Origin: Exophiala sp. HKRS030
Lineage: Eukaryota > Ascomycota > Eurotiomycetes > Chaetothyriales > Herpotrichiellaceae
Assembly: GCA_023897205.1 (NCBI GenBank)
Contig: JAHWDD010000001.1
Location: 6,200,001-6,264,000, forward strand
Reading direction: 5' to 3'
DNA: 64,000 nucleotides
The notes beneath the pieces were generated by a model that had not been told where the DNA came from, did not search any database, and worked only from the letters and a program-made list of their open reading frames with translations. How positions within the stretch are numbered: position 1 is the stretch's first letter; each line of letters starts with the position of its first letter. The position numbers were made by a program, and so were the translations under genes. Positions 22,497 to 33,022 of this stretch are shown here, one piece after another.

Positions 22497-24308
22497 ATGT
22501 CGTCGTCATCATCATCAGCAGCAGCAGCATCAGCAGCATCAGCATCACCAAACAAGCCGAGGCCAAGCCCGACCCCTCGCGCAACCACAGCAAAGAAAAC
22601 CGTCCTGATCACAGGCTGTTCACAACACGGCCTGGGCTACGCGCTCGCTCTGGCCTTCCACGACGTTGGGTTCCGCGTCTTCGCCACCGCGCGCGACGTG
22701 GGCAAAGTCCAGGGCTTGCGAGATGAGGCTCGCCAACGGCGTCAGCTGCGGCGGCGGTGGATGGTGAGCGGGAAGGTGAAGAGGAAGGGGGATAAGGAAG
22801 GGGAGATGGGAGACGAGGCGAGTGGCGATGCTAGTCATGGTGATGGGGAAGATGATGTGGACATCGATGTATTGCCGCTCGATGTGCTCGACGAAGCGAG
22901 TATAGCTGCGTGTGTGGCGGAGGTCGCGAGGCTGCTGGAGATAGGGGTTCGAGAGGGAAGGAATCGTGCTGGGTTGCAGTGTTTGGTCAATAATGCTGGT
23001 GGTGGTGAGTTTTCTTTGTTTTTCTTTTCCTGTTCTCCCGTTTGTCTTCGTTTCTGTCCTTTTCTGTTCTCTGTCTCTGTCTTTGTCTTTGTCTTTGTCT
23101 TTGCAGGGTATCTGTTTTGGCTATCTGTCTGCTTGTATGATGCCCCTATTTTCTTGGTGGGTTGTGGAGATGGTCTTATTTGTGTGGCCTTCCCTCTTTC
23201 GCTGCCTGCCTACCACTCGCACCCGGATCTCAGACTTTTTTACTGTCTTTCGTCTCAGGGGTCTCAGCTACCTTTCCCCGTTCGCATGACCTCTTCCCCG
23301 TGTCTCCAGCAATGGCTTGAGGCAATCGGTATCTACAAACCAAGGATGTCTCCCGAATGCGGGTCATTCCGAGGTTTGGGTTTGACAGATGATGTGTGAC
23401 TTGCTTAGACTGTTGCCAGAGAAGAGCATCTAAATCATATGATCCCCGAGGTGATGGTCGCATACCTTCAGCAACCATCTGTCACGTCGGCAATGTTGTC
23501 CGGGTTTTTCCTGATCGCTCAATTGCTCAATCTTGCGGCGACGACACATGTTTTGCTCCGCACTCACGATCTCTTCTGTGTCTCTATCTCTGTTTTCATC
23601 TCTATTTCTCAAGAAATACACCCTACTAACTCAACCTCCCCCTTTCGCACACATCTAGGCTACAACATGCCAGTTTCCGACATATCCATCCCTGAGGCCA
23701 AAAGGCTCTTCGACCTCAACGTCTGGTCATACATCTCAATCACACAAGCATTCCTGCCGCTCCTCATTACCGCCGCCTCCGCTCCCGCTTCCCCTTCCAC
23801 TCCCTCCTCCCCAGCCAGCCCCAGCCTAATCCTGAACAACACATCCGTGTCAAGCGTAGAACCGACACCCCACAACTCGGTCTACCACGCGAGCAAAGCC
23901 GCAGCGGCCATGTTCTCGACGCACATGCGGCTGGAACTTTCGCCTTTCAACATCCACGTGGTGGACCTGAAGACCGGATGCGTGCACTCGCGGTTCCACG
24001 CGAACCACCAGGCCGGCCACGCCAGCCTGCCCGAGCACAGCTTGTACATGCCGGTGCGCGAGCAGACTGAGGCCGCCATGCGTAATGCGTTTCCGCATCG
24101 TGAGGATCCGCATGTGTGGGCCGCCAGTGTCGTGGCCGATGTCGTACGTGGCTGGGATCGTCCGCCGCTCGAGGTTTGGAGAGGGACCGGTGCCTGGAGG
24201 ACTTGGTTCTATGATCGCTTTTGGCCCCGTGGGTGGTGGGATCGCAGTTGGCAGAAGAGTGTGGGCTTGGATGTGCTGGCTGCGTTGAGGAAGGGCGCAT
24301 CAGAGTGA
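22497..24308 (+). CDS. Short-chain dehydrogenase/reductase (AYR1-like)
   Basis: Exons 22497-23004 and 23659-24308 give 385 aa. A low-complexity Ser/Ala N-terminus (encoded by TCA/GCA repeats) precedes the Rossmann motif TGCSQHGLG (T-G-x3-[HG]-x-G). A charged insertion of about 50 residues (Lys/Arg then Asp/Glu-rich) follows the first beta-alpha unit. Next come LPLDVLDE and LVNNAGG. The splice GGTG|GT...AG|GC restores NNAGGGYNMPVSD, as in classical SDRs. The active site is YHASK. The C-terminal part is Trp/Arg-rich (WRTWFYDRFWPRGWW). The closest fungal relatives I recognise are 1-acyl-DHAP reductase-like SDRs, so NADPH-dependent lipid or carbonyl reduction is probable; the substrate is not known. 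The single putative intron is 654 nt, unusually long here. Confidence 0.82.
23040..23106 (+). repeat. T-rich (CTTTGT)n tract inside the SDR intron
   Basis: CTTTGTCTTTGTCTTTGTCTTTGCAG forms a pyrimidine-rich run with a cryptic AG acceptor at its end. Splicing there would not restore the SDR reading frame with homologous sequence, so I treat it as intronic. Confidence 0.55.
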
Positions 24309-24911
24309 ATCCGGTGCGTAAAAGGCCAAGTATAGCGGTGAGAAGCGATGGTTGGTCTTTCAGTATATCCGCCTTTGTCGCTGCATTGGCCAGCGCATGG
24401 TGAGGTTTGCGGCGGCGAGCTTCGAGGTGCTGCAAACTCGATGTATGGGACGTGGAGGACGCAAGAAAGCACAAACTGTCCACAATGTCAGGCGGCTGAG
24501 ACACAGGCAGGCATGAAATGTTTCATTGTAAATAGCCATGATATACTGTAGCACTGTAGCACAACACCAAAACCGTCGTAGAGTTGCTCCAGATTCCTCA
24601 AGACAAGACCGTGCATTCGTAGCAACTCATATTACCGTCGAATATCATCGTAGATCTTGTTGATCGAATAGCGCCAAATCCAAAAGGCTGCACGAGCCGA
24701 CCTACCCAAGCTTTATCTTCGTGCTCTATTGATGACATGAACCAAAAACGCCTCAACGCATCGCTTGCTCTTCTATTTTCTCTAGATCCCCTGTGGGGAG
24801 AGCAGCATGGACCCATAAGCCAGCACGGTCTCGATCGAACAAAAACCATACAAAGACAAAATTAAAATAAACATGGATTGACCATCCTGAGATCAATCGA
24901 CGCCGTCGTCA
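24309..24911. other. Convergent 3' intergenic region
   Basis: This lies between the 3' ends of the SDR (+) and the orphan membrane protein (-). No supported gene is present. Confidence 0.5.
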
Positions 24912-26047
24912 TCATCGCTCTATTCTCGTGATGAGGTTCCTCCTCATGTTGGCGTTGACGACGCCACCGACGCCAAACGCAGGCTGTGACAAAAGATTGT
25001 TAGCCATGTTCCCGAAGAGAGAAAAGGAGAGTAGGGTCAAAACAGCTGGAATATCCACACAGGGCACTTACGATTACTCGGCCAATTCTGGCAAACGCAC
25101 TAACACCCCAGTCGCGCAATACACGAGCTGCTCTTTCATTAAATCCCAAACGCCCTTGTCTGTTGTACAAGTCCAAACCGTGAAGATGGATTGGAGTAGA
25201 GATGAACTGCACGGCCGCAGGGGCGATGAATTGTGCAGTATTGGCCCTCCCGGATTCGGTGGTGAGAAATTTGGAGAAATTGCTCTTCAACGCGGGTGGG
25301 AGGTTTGCGAGCTGTGGTGCGATTATGGGAGGGAGGTTGAAGGATGCAAAGATGGTGAGAGAGTCGCGGAGGGCGAAGAGAGCGTATGAGATTTTGGGGA
25401 TTGCTGCCGCTGGGGAAGATGATGGTCCGCCGAACATTTTGGCGAATTGAGAATCTTTGTACACGCAGAGAGACATGTTTACTGAGGATGTTGCCAGGAA
25501 TTTGGTTGTTCCCGATGTGACTGACGACGCAGGTTTGGCAGAGACGGTCGATACGACGGTGTCCACGGTGTTGGCAGTTGCATATGTACCCAGATACAGG
25601 GAGAAGATGAGGAGGAAGGGTTTCGAGGCGATATAGACATGAGGTCTGGTTATCGCTGGACGCAGTGCTCGAAAGAAGCAAGATGAGAAGGAGGATCCTG
25701 TGGCTGCTTTCTCGACGATGGATCTGTTGGATGGGGCAGGTCAGGGCTGGTTCATGCAAAGACAAGTAGAGTCTTGTGAGGAGAGGAATTTCCTCCTACC
25801 TGTCAATGACAGAGATGACTGGTGCTATCAAAGCCGAAGCAGCGACAGCAGAGGTCAGATCTGCAGCGAGTCGTAACCCAAGATTGGAGGTATTCCATTG
25901 CACGACGGTGCCAGGTTCTATCCTCCCTTTCTTCACCGATGGCACTGGTATCTGCGATGAAGGCATCGGGATGGTAGGTTGGACATTTGATGAATGGTTT
26001 GAGCTACTTGAGCCATTCTCACCGTGTGTTGTTGCAAAGGAGGGCAT
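24912..26047 (-). CDS. Conserved-looking orphan membrane protein, probably mitochondrial
   Basis: Three exons (26047-25800, 25723-25072, 24983-24912) give 323 aa, with introns of 76 and 88 nt and frame preserved throughout. The ATG at 26047 is preferred because the frame upstream has only non-ATG starts. A Ser-rich hydrophilic N-terminus leads to VQWNTSNLGLRLAADL and ALIAPVISVIDRSIVEKA. Further hydrophobic segments (PFLLIFSLYLGTY, AIPKISYALFALRDSLTIFASF) alternate with LHLHGLDLYNR-type polar loops, ending in ARIGRVI-PAFGVGGVVNAN. The pattern of paired helices and the start of each with a small-residue motif recall mitochondrial carriers or sideroflexins, but no carrier signature (PxDxxK) is present. 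I believe it is a filamentous-fungal conserved family of unknown function; the mitochondrial location is inferred. Confidence 0.65.
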
Positions 26048-26814
26048 GCTGACTGCGTTTGACACGTGCCATACATTCAAGGATGAGATGGTGACGACTT
26101 ATGCGGTAGGACAGGTGATACAAGAGATAAGAAGCCAACTATTCCATAGCCAACAGATGAATATATTTAAGGCAAAATCATGTACTAGGTATGATAAAAG
26201 GTTCAAGAACCCGGGGAAATATGGGGAAGTTGACCAGAAGTCTGGTGTTTGAGCTGAATGATAGGAATATCCGAATATCAAAGGAATTGGAGTCACAATT
26301 TTGGAAATTTGGGGATGTTCCTTCGGTCGATCAATCAGCGAGTTCCGATGTCGGTTAGCCCCGGAGACGATCCTTGTATCGACCAATTATGAGGCTGCTT
26401 TTTATCCTTTGGCGGATCTCAGAAATCAAGGGGCGTCCAATCATTAGCCTTAGAATTCGGCTCCCGGGGAGCTGTGCCGTCTTCCGGCAATTTGACGGTT
26501 AAAAGCCGGCATTTTATCTGTTCAGCGGCAGCCTTGTCCACGGTCCGGTCCCTTGACGACATGGGATGCATTTGCTAACTTGCCTGACACTGGACCAAGC
26601 TTATTCCGCCCAAGGATACAGAAGTTGAGGATCCTTCAGTTCGTGAACGGGACTTCACCGAAAGTAAGTAGATGTATTGTTTTGGTGATATCGAGAAGGG
26701 AGCATCACGTGAATTGTATATACAGACATTTGCTCAACCACGCTTAATAAGAATTTGCAACACCCGGTCCACGGCCATTTTGGTCCTGGGAGACCCCTTC
26801 AAGCCAAATCTCTA
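26048..26814. other. Intergenic
   Basis: This spans the promoter of the orphan membrane gene and the 3' region of MTP18, both leftward. No other gene is supported. Confidence 0.45.
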
Positions 26815-27695
26815 TCATAATTCCTTCTTTTCTTTGGCCAGTTTAGCTTCTACCTGTAATTCATGCTTTCTTCCAGTTGAGTGTCGTTGTCCTACAGCAT
26901 TCTCTCCTCCTATGGCTCGGAATGCTTGGTAAAATGTCCATTCCACTGCTTCTTCGACAGGCTCATCAAAGAGATATGGAAGTGCTGGTACCGCTGCTAG
27001 GCCGAGCTGTGTATCTGGTTAGCATGGCAAACAACCTCTCTAGGTTCTAGACTTACTCCGATTGGTCCCCATGTCCTCAGAGTCGTGTTTGACGCCGTTC
27101 TTAAAGCCTTGCCTGAATACTTCACAATACTGTGAATGGTGAACGCCGGAAGTCCCATAGATGCGATACTCTGAAACACAGCTCTCTGCGCCATGACGCT
27201 TCGATAATCCTCAATCGCTGGAATATGCACAGGTACTCTTTGTGGTTCGGCTGCTTGTGCCGGCATAGACGGTGTTGATACAGGTTTCGTGACGTCTGAT
27301 GCGTCTTTGTATTCCTCACTCACAGGGTGTAGTAATCGTTGATTTCTCTTGTATGCCTTGAATCCTTCATGACCAACATCGCCCAAAATATACGCCCATG
27401 AAACTCCATAGGCACCTCTGACGAGCCAAGGATGTGCTACTGGCCGAAAAGACTCTCCAATATCTGAAGTATATGCAACATATCGATGCGCAGATAGCAT
27501 AATAGTTCTCAAGCGATTGGCATACGCAGCATATCGTACCGAGGTATCCGTGGTATCTGGACCTTCACCTTCGTATATACTGTCCAGCAAGTCATCTTCT
27601 CGGTCTATGAGCTTTTGTAGATCTTTGGGAAGTGTTTCTCGTGGAAATGCCGAGTTGCCTTTACGGCCGTTGGGTTCATCTTTGTCGCCCGCCAT
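26815..27695 (-). CDS. Mitochondrial fission process protein 1 (MTP18/MTFP1)
   Basis: Two exons (27695-27057, 27006-26815) give 276 aa, with a 50-nt intron. The MTP18 domain starts with VRYAAYANRLRT, then YVAYTSDIGESFRPVAHPWLVRG and ILGDVGHEGFKAYKRN. A later helix pair is SIASMGLPAFTIHS and, across the intron, GPIG-LGLAAVPALPYLFDEPVEEAVEW. The family is an integral inner mitochondrial membrane protein that promotes organelle division in animals; fungal members share the domain. The N-terminal 40 residues are charged and hydrophilic. It is divergent from ATP19, with 537 bases between the two starts, so a shared promoter is plausible. Confidence 0.88.
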
Positions 27696-28232
27696 GTAGG
27701 AGAGGGAGGTGGAGGAGAAAGTGGAGGACGAGGAGGAGGAATAGTTGTGTGAGAGATTCCTATACAGACCAGACAGCGAGACGTTCTGTGGCAGCCTGTT
27801 AACTTATAGCTCCAAATTTTGGCCACTGATGTGGATAAGGAACAAAAAATGGGCGCAACTGGCTGGTGTGGATAGATTACTTGCTTCGTGCTGCGGTGCT
27901 ACCTGTCTTGCACGTCCCCAGATCCGGGGAGGAACGGGTCATTCAGCCACCTCGCAGCCATGACGAAGGCCGAAGCATCGGATTCTTGGTCGCGTGGAGT
28001 GGCTGTGGTGGCTACGAAGTGGCTTGGTAAGATCACGTGCACGTCGCGACATGCACCAATGATTTGCTTTACCGTATAATTCTCTTGTGCGAAGTATAGA
28101 CGCCGGCTTGAGCTTTGAAGCTACAACCGCAGTTCGGAAGGATATTGAAATCAGTCGTTATTTGAAGTTCAAAACGATATTGCAACCATCTCAACCTTTA
28201 CGACTCAGATCCTTCCAGTTCTCACTCTCAAG
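27696..28232. promoter_or_regulatory. Bidirectional promoter between MTP18 and ATP19
   Basis: These 537 bases separate the starts of two nuclear genes for mitochondrial inner-membrane proteins, read in opposite directions. No gene of its own is seen. Co-regulation is an inference from the arrangement. Confidence 0.45.
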
Positions 28233-28622
28233 ATGGTCGCCGTCTACACTATCGCCGGCCGCCAGATCGGCTCACACTATGTACGAACTCCCTGTCGCCC
28301 AAACCATCCTCTCCTTAACCGGCCTTCTCGATTGTCTTCCTGTAGTCATTTATTGTTCTAACGAAATCACAGCTGGCAATCGCAACCTTAGCCACCGCAT
28401 TTGGCGCCCCTTACCTGCTTACGAGAGGAGGATCATCAAAGGCCCAAAAAACACCACCCATCAACGCCGGATCCAAGGACGAGGAGAAGTTTATTCAGTA
28501 CGATTTTATTCTTTGACCGGAGTTTGTCTCGGGATGCGTCTAACCATAACTACAGAGAATTTCTTCAATCGGTCGAGCAGGAGGACAAGGCGAACAAGAT
28601 TTCCGGCAAGGAGAAGCATTAG
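28233..28622 (+). CDS. atp19: Mitochondrial ATP synthase subunit k (ATP19)
   Basis: Three short exons (28233-28280, 28373-28497, 28556-28622) encode 79 aa, all with GT-AG junctions. The start MVAVYTIAGRQIGSHY joins across intron 1 to LAIATLATAFGAPYLLTRG, the membrane segment of subunit k. The soluble tail ends in QEFLQSVEQEDK...KEKH. Subunit k (Su k/Atp19) belongs to the peripheral membrane part of F1Fo ATP synthase and helps dimer formation in the inner membrane. Yeast Atp19 is 68 aa. Introns make up over a third of the gene, so it is easily missed by ORF scanning. Confidence 0.9.
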
Positions 28623-28790
28623 ACGAGTAGGGTGCATCCCGGTTGGAACATGTTTAAAAAAAAGAAGTACAACAGCCACACCACCTTACGTTTTGTACAT
28701 AAGCTAGATGGATGAAAAAACAACCCCTTTGACCAATTGGCCGAGATCTGGCGCTTCCACGCGACCACTCATGCGCTCTCCGTGTCTATG

Positions 28791-29865
28791 TCATGGCTTC
28801 AACTGAAACGTTTCTCCATCCTCGGTCGGGCGACCCATCTTGACTAGAGCAGTACGAGCAGTCAGATCCATCACAATAGAAAAGAGTGTTTGACTTGTAC
28901 TCTTTTCTCCCACTGCCCTATTGATTGCTGTGGGATAGTTCCTTTCATCTTTGAGAAGTTCGCCAATTTTTGGTATTGATGGCTTGTCCACAGTTTTGAT
29001 CAATTCCTGGATCCGGGTCAATCGGAAGTCTGAATCTTTCAAGAACATGGTCCCTTGGACTTTGTGTGGCTTGACCAAATGATTCGAGTGAGTGTGGATA
29101 CCATCTTGGTCTTGCGACATTTCTACAATGTCGACAGCAGTGCATTCAAAGCCATTGGCTCCCGTGTCACCATCTGCAATTGTGATATGACAAGCGGCTG
29201 CAACGCCTGTCTTTCTCAATGCTTCTTCCGCCTCGGCCCTCGAGTTACTGTTCAGGACAGTCCTCAGAGCAAGATGACAAGGCAATTTATCGTATGAAAC
29301 CCCTGGGGCTTGAATAGCATTGAGCGTGACCCCGACTCCAGCCGAATTGAGACCGATTTTTCCAATGATACCTCCCTCGGTCATCATATCTATCTTTGGT
29401 TTGTTAGGTTGCTCGATCGACAGACGAAAGATGTTTGGGGTTTGCTCGAAATTCCAATCCCAATTCTGAGCCAGGAAACTGGCGTCTTGTGTTTTCCACG
29501 CTAGAGCCGTACATCCATCGCTGAGCATCCCATATGCAATCTCTGTGCGGACATTGAGGGCGACGATTGATTCTAGATCCAACCCTGAACCATCTGCTAG
29601 ACCTTGCATTTCCTCGACGTATTCTGGATATTGTCGTTCAATGAATGGCAAGAAGTTTCGTGCTACATCTTGTACTTGCGGCCAGGATAACTGGGTACGA
29701 GATTTGAAGAAGGCCGAGTAGAAAGCAATACTTCCATGTACTTCTTGTTTTGCTTGTTGTCCATGTTGCTTACCAACCTATGATGGTGTCAGTGGCAGAA
29801 AGGGGAGTAGTCGTTACGGATGGGCTTACCTCGTATGGTGATCCACTGGCGTGAATATGCTTCAT
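28791..29865 (-). CDS. Isopenicillin-N acyltransferase-like Ntn hydrolase (peptidase family C45)
   Basis: Exon 1 (29865-29830) encodes MKHIHASGSPYE. After a 52-nt GT-AG intron, exon 2 (29777-28791) continues VGKQHGQQAKQEVHG; total 340 aa. The family hallmark is SDGCTALAW at Cys101: cleavage between Gly100 and Cys101 would free the nucleophilic Cys of the beta subunit. Other family blocks are QNWDWN, KIGLNSAGVGVTLNA, and LPCHLALRTVLN. Aspergillus/Penicillium AatA (357 aa) swaps the side chain of isopenicillin N in peroxisomes, but relatives are widespread in fungi without penicillin genes. The C-terminus here (FQLKP) is not an evident peroxisomal SKL-type signal, and no NRPS or IPNS gene is nearby, so the substrate is unknown; N-acyl transfer or amide hydrolysis is the safe statement. 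It is divergent from the phosphopantetheinyl transferase. Confidence 0.88.
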
Positions 29866-30461
29866 GTTGTAATTGATAGACGCAAAACAGTTGATGTGGT
29901 TCCGCCGAGCAATGAGTGTATCGATGTGTTTCCAATGAATATATCATCCATCAACCAGTCAAAACCTGTTGGATATACGTTCTACAACTCCTCCAAGATG
30001 CGGAGTTGCGCGCCCTGAGGCCAAGTGAGGTGATTAGCCATCGAGGGCACGAGAGGGGATTGACACGCCGAGGTTGCCAGCATCGTGCCGTGTTGATCTC
30101 TCATGCATTAAGTTTGGTATTAGATGAATCAGAAATAACAAGCTTTGCAACTCTTTGCGAAGAGTATATCCTTTGTTTTCACTTGCTGTAGATAAAAGCA
30201 TTGTGCCTATGTGCGTATGACTATATGGAGTATAATGTACATACACGAAGGTGGCGTTAAGGGGCAGAAGGCGTGCCTTCTAATTTCCAACGTTGGTGGC
30301 TTCTCCAACTTTGTACCATCATAGAATTTCCGCTCTTCATCACCAGCATAGTCAAGAAAGATTTATTCTCAAATCGATTTGAACACATGTAATCTCTCTC
30401 TGAGCTTTCTTGAGAACTAGGCAACTTCCATGCTCGTATCCTCATTCCATTTTTGATTCAA
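29866..30461. promoter_or_regulatory. Bidirectional promoter, C45 gene / PPTase
   Basis: 596 bases lie between two divergent starts. No gene is supported; ORFs here lack domains. Confidence 0.4.
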
Positions 30462-31004
30462 ATGAGGGCCGCGTTCCCTTTTGACCTCCGGATCGGAACC
30501 GACATCATTGCCACAAATCGCATCTTCAGTACATTGAAACCCAACCAAGGACGCGTCGATCGACTGGCCCGACGATTCTTACACCCCAAAGAACTGAGGG
30601 ATTTAAACCGTCGTTTTCCACAGTGGACTTCTTTAGGCACTCAATGTGAAAGCGACAGAAAACAGATTGCTGCCTGGCTAGCTGGACGATGGGCTGCAAA
30701 GGAAGCTGCTAAAAAGGCATGGGGTGCCACTCTACTAAGCTTTACTGATCTCAGAGTCGACGTTGAGCAAGGTGGGAGGCCCCATATTTTATGCGACACG
30801 GCACAAGAGTCTTCATCTTCTTCCGCTGATGCTGCTACTGGCACTGCATCATTAAGAGTCACCGAACAGGCAGCACAACTCAGTATCAGTCATGATGGAG
30901 ATTATACCATTGCAACCGTTATGGCAACACCCTTGCATGAGGATATTATGGCCGATCTCGGCCGCAGGAAGGCCGAGGCCGACTCCAAAGTCCGTCCCGT
31001 GTAA
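30462..31004 (+). CDS. AcpS-type 4'-phosphopantetheinyl transferase (PPT2-like)
   Basis: A single exon of 180 aa. The frame is open 9 bases upstream only with a non-ATG codon, so ATG 30462 (MRAAFPFDLRIG) is the start. Motif 1 is RIGTDIIATNR (Mg/CoA-binding Asp), and motif 2 is GRWAAKEAAKKAWG (the Glu and Lys of W-x-x-K-E-A). A closing strand is LSISHDGDYTIATVMA. AcpS-type enzymes of about 150-190 aa in fungi activate the mitochondrial acyl carrier protein by transferring phosphopantetheine from CoA to Ser; the Sfp-type enzymes that serve NRPS/PKS are longer. A Ser/Ala-rich insertion (about residues 115-130) interrupts the last part. The 5' partner is the divergent C45 enzyme. No clear mitochondrial presequence is seen. 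Confidence 0.85.
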   Translation: MRAAFPFDLRIGTDIIATNRIFSTLKPNQGRVDRLARRFLHPKELRDLNRRFPQWTSLGTQCESDRKQIAAWLAGRWAAKEAAKKAWGATLLSFTDLRVDVEQGGRPHILCDTAQESSSSSADAATGTASLRVTEQAAQLSISHDGDYTIATVMATPLHEDIMADLGRRKAEADSKVRPV

Positions 31005-31126
31005 TCCTATGTAGACGGCAAATACCCAGTTCAGCCTCATCAATTCGACCATCAATCTGATACAAAGACAAATTATTAACCGACAACCTCCAAAATCAGT
31101 CGTTGTCTTCTAGTGCACATCTCAAC

Positions 31127-31858
31127 ATGGCTCAGAAATTCACCCATAATGCCAATCTCGAGCATGATGAGCGCTGGGGAGCTGTTGATGCTTACACCAC
31201 TTCACATCTCATAACACCTGCTCACAACAAATATCATGAAGCTCTAGAGTTCGCCTATAAGAACTCGGTCGCCAAAGGTTTGCCTGACATCTCAGTCCAT
31301 CCTGGTCAAGGGAAGTTCTTATCCATTCAGGCCCAGATTGCTGGAGCAAAGAACGTCCTAGAAGTTGGCACTCTGGGTGGTTATTCGGCGATTTGGGTAG
31401 CCAGTGGCTTACCCGAAGTTGGTAAGCTTACCACGATCGAAGTTGATGCACATCACAAGAAGGTCGCAGAAGAGAACATCACCAATGCCGGCCTCAATGA
31501 CAAAATCTCGGTCGAGTTGGGACCTGGCCTTGAAGTTCTACCACGGCTGGTAGAGGAGGTCAAAGCTGGGAAGCGACCACAATTTGATTTCGTCTTTATT
31601 GATGCCGACAAAGAGAACAATCTCGCATATTTCGACCTCGCCCTGCAAGCGGTGAGATCGAAAACGCCAATCTTCGTTGACAACGTGGTGCGAAGAGGGG
31701 CACTGGCAGATGAAGAGCGAGCAAAGGTGGATTCCAGGATTGCCGGGGCAAGGAACCTTGTTGAGAATGTTGGCAGGAATGATAAGGTCGATGCCGTTGT
31801 CATTCAAATGGTATCTGAGAAGAACTATGATGGCTTTTTGCTGGCTGTGGTGAAATAG
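31127..31858 (+). CDS. Class I SAM-dependent O-methyltransferase (caffeoyl-CoA/catechol type)
   Basis: A single exon of 243 aa. The ATG at 31127 (MAQKFTHNANLEHD) is chosen; the upstream open frame has a non-ATG start. The SAM-binding motif is VLEVGTLGGYSAIW, with the acidic ribose-binding residue in TTIEVDAHH. The metal-binding motif is FVFIDADKENN, then IFVDNVV. This pattern is the cation-dependent Methyltransf_3 family that methylates vicinal diols or catechols. It follows the PPTase in the same orientation at 122 bases. Natural substrate unknown; fungal homologues often act on small phenolics. Confidence 0.88.
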   Translation: MAQKFTHNANLEHDERWGAVDAYTTSHLITPAHNKYHEALEFAYKNSVAKGLPDISVHPGQGKFLSIQAQIAGAKNVLEVGTLGGYSAIWVASGLPEVGKLTTIEVDAHHKKVAEENITNAGLNDKISVELGPGLEVLPRLVEEVKAGKRPQFDFVFIDADKENNLAYFDLALQAVRSKTPIFVDNVVRRGALADEERAKVDSRIAGARNLVENVGRNDKVDAVVIQMVSEKNYDGFLLAVVK

Positions 31859-33022
31859 TTCGCATCTCGGTCACGTTTGTCAGAGACTTGACTTTGTTTT
31901 CAGATCGACAATCAGAATGCAAAGGACCACCTAGGTAGTGGCCTAAAAAATCAAAGGATTCCTGACCTCCAACGATCTGCTTTCGGATGTGGGATTCTAG
32001 GTCTCAGCCTCGCTGCAAGGAGGGCCTTAAGTGTGTCTTTTCACGGCATTATCTCGGTGGCGTATATCGGTTATGGCGACAACTTTTTCTTGTCCGATTC
32101 AATTTCACCAAGCTCTGTGCGACAAGACTCGAAATTTCACTGGAAAAACCGCTCTCCTATGCTTGAACAAGCCTCGTCCTTTCGTGCTATCACCAGGTAC
32201 AACTTAACCTCCCAAGCCATTGAGGATGACACCTATGTTCAGAAAGTCCGCTCCTCGACTTTAGCTCGCTAGCACCTTAACGAATCTTTCGTAATAAGCG
32301 TGATTCTTGTCAAGGGAGATGGATGTACGCAAGTCAGATGTCAAAATCCACTCTCTATCCACCTATCATACCTGTGCTGATGTCATGCACGGAATTTCCC
32401 ATCCAGATTCCGGTTCGGCATTCCCTGAACTAGGTAAATTCGCAAGGCTGACGTTGAATTTGCCCGTATGTCAACTCGGCCAACAAATCGAGATCATGAG
32501 AAAACTCCCAAGGCAAGTTACAATTATTATGATAGCTCTTGACAAACAAAATGGAACATCCCAACTGACCAATGATCCATTCTCTAACCCCACTCTCGCG
32601 AGAGTAAGGGAAGACGACACAATCATTGAATTTCCTCCAACCCCGATTGGCCTGGAGATGTGTACCGGGTAGTCGACATCATACATGTTACATATTATCC
32701 CCAACGACCACAACGCACTCGGCGCCCTGACGATCATATCATCCCACTCTCCACATGAACGGGAAACATTCAGAAATTTATCGAAGGCATGAGATCACAC
32801 AATGCCTAACATGACGTCAATTATCATGACAGAGCCACCATGGCTTGGATGTTTATGAGGACTTCAAAAACTATAGGACGTCTGTTTTATGATTGTTCCC
32901 TTTGACTGAGAATCTATTATACGACATTAGTTTATCAAAGTCCGGGATCAAGACTACTGCAAAGAGCATCGACAATACAAGACACAAGACGAGTCCCATT
33001 ACCATTATCAACATAAACAATC
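31859..33022. other. Intergenic
   Basis: Short ORFs at 32033-32672 show no domain. One ACCTAGGT palindrome lies at 31929. It contains the 3' end of the O-methyltransferase and the promoter of the disordered protein. No RNA gene is seen. Confidence 0.4.

Noticed and set aside
28791..31004. Penicillin-type biosynthetic cluster
   Set aside because: Only a C45 enzyme and a PPTase are here; no ACV synthetase or isopenicillin N synthase is seen, and C45 relatives are widespread.
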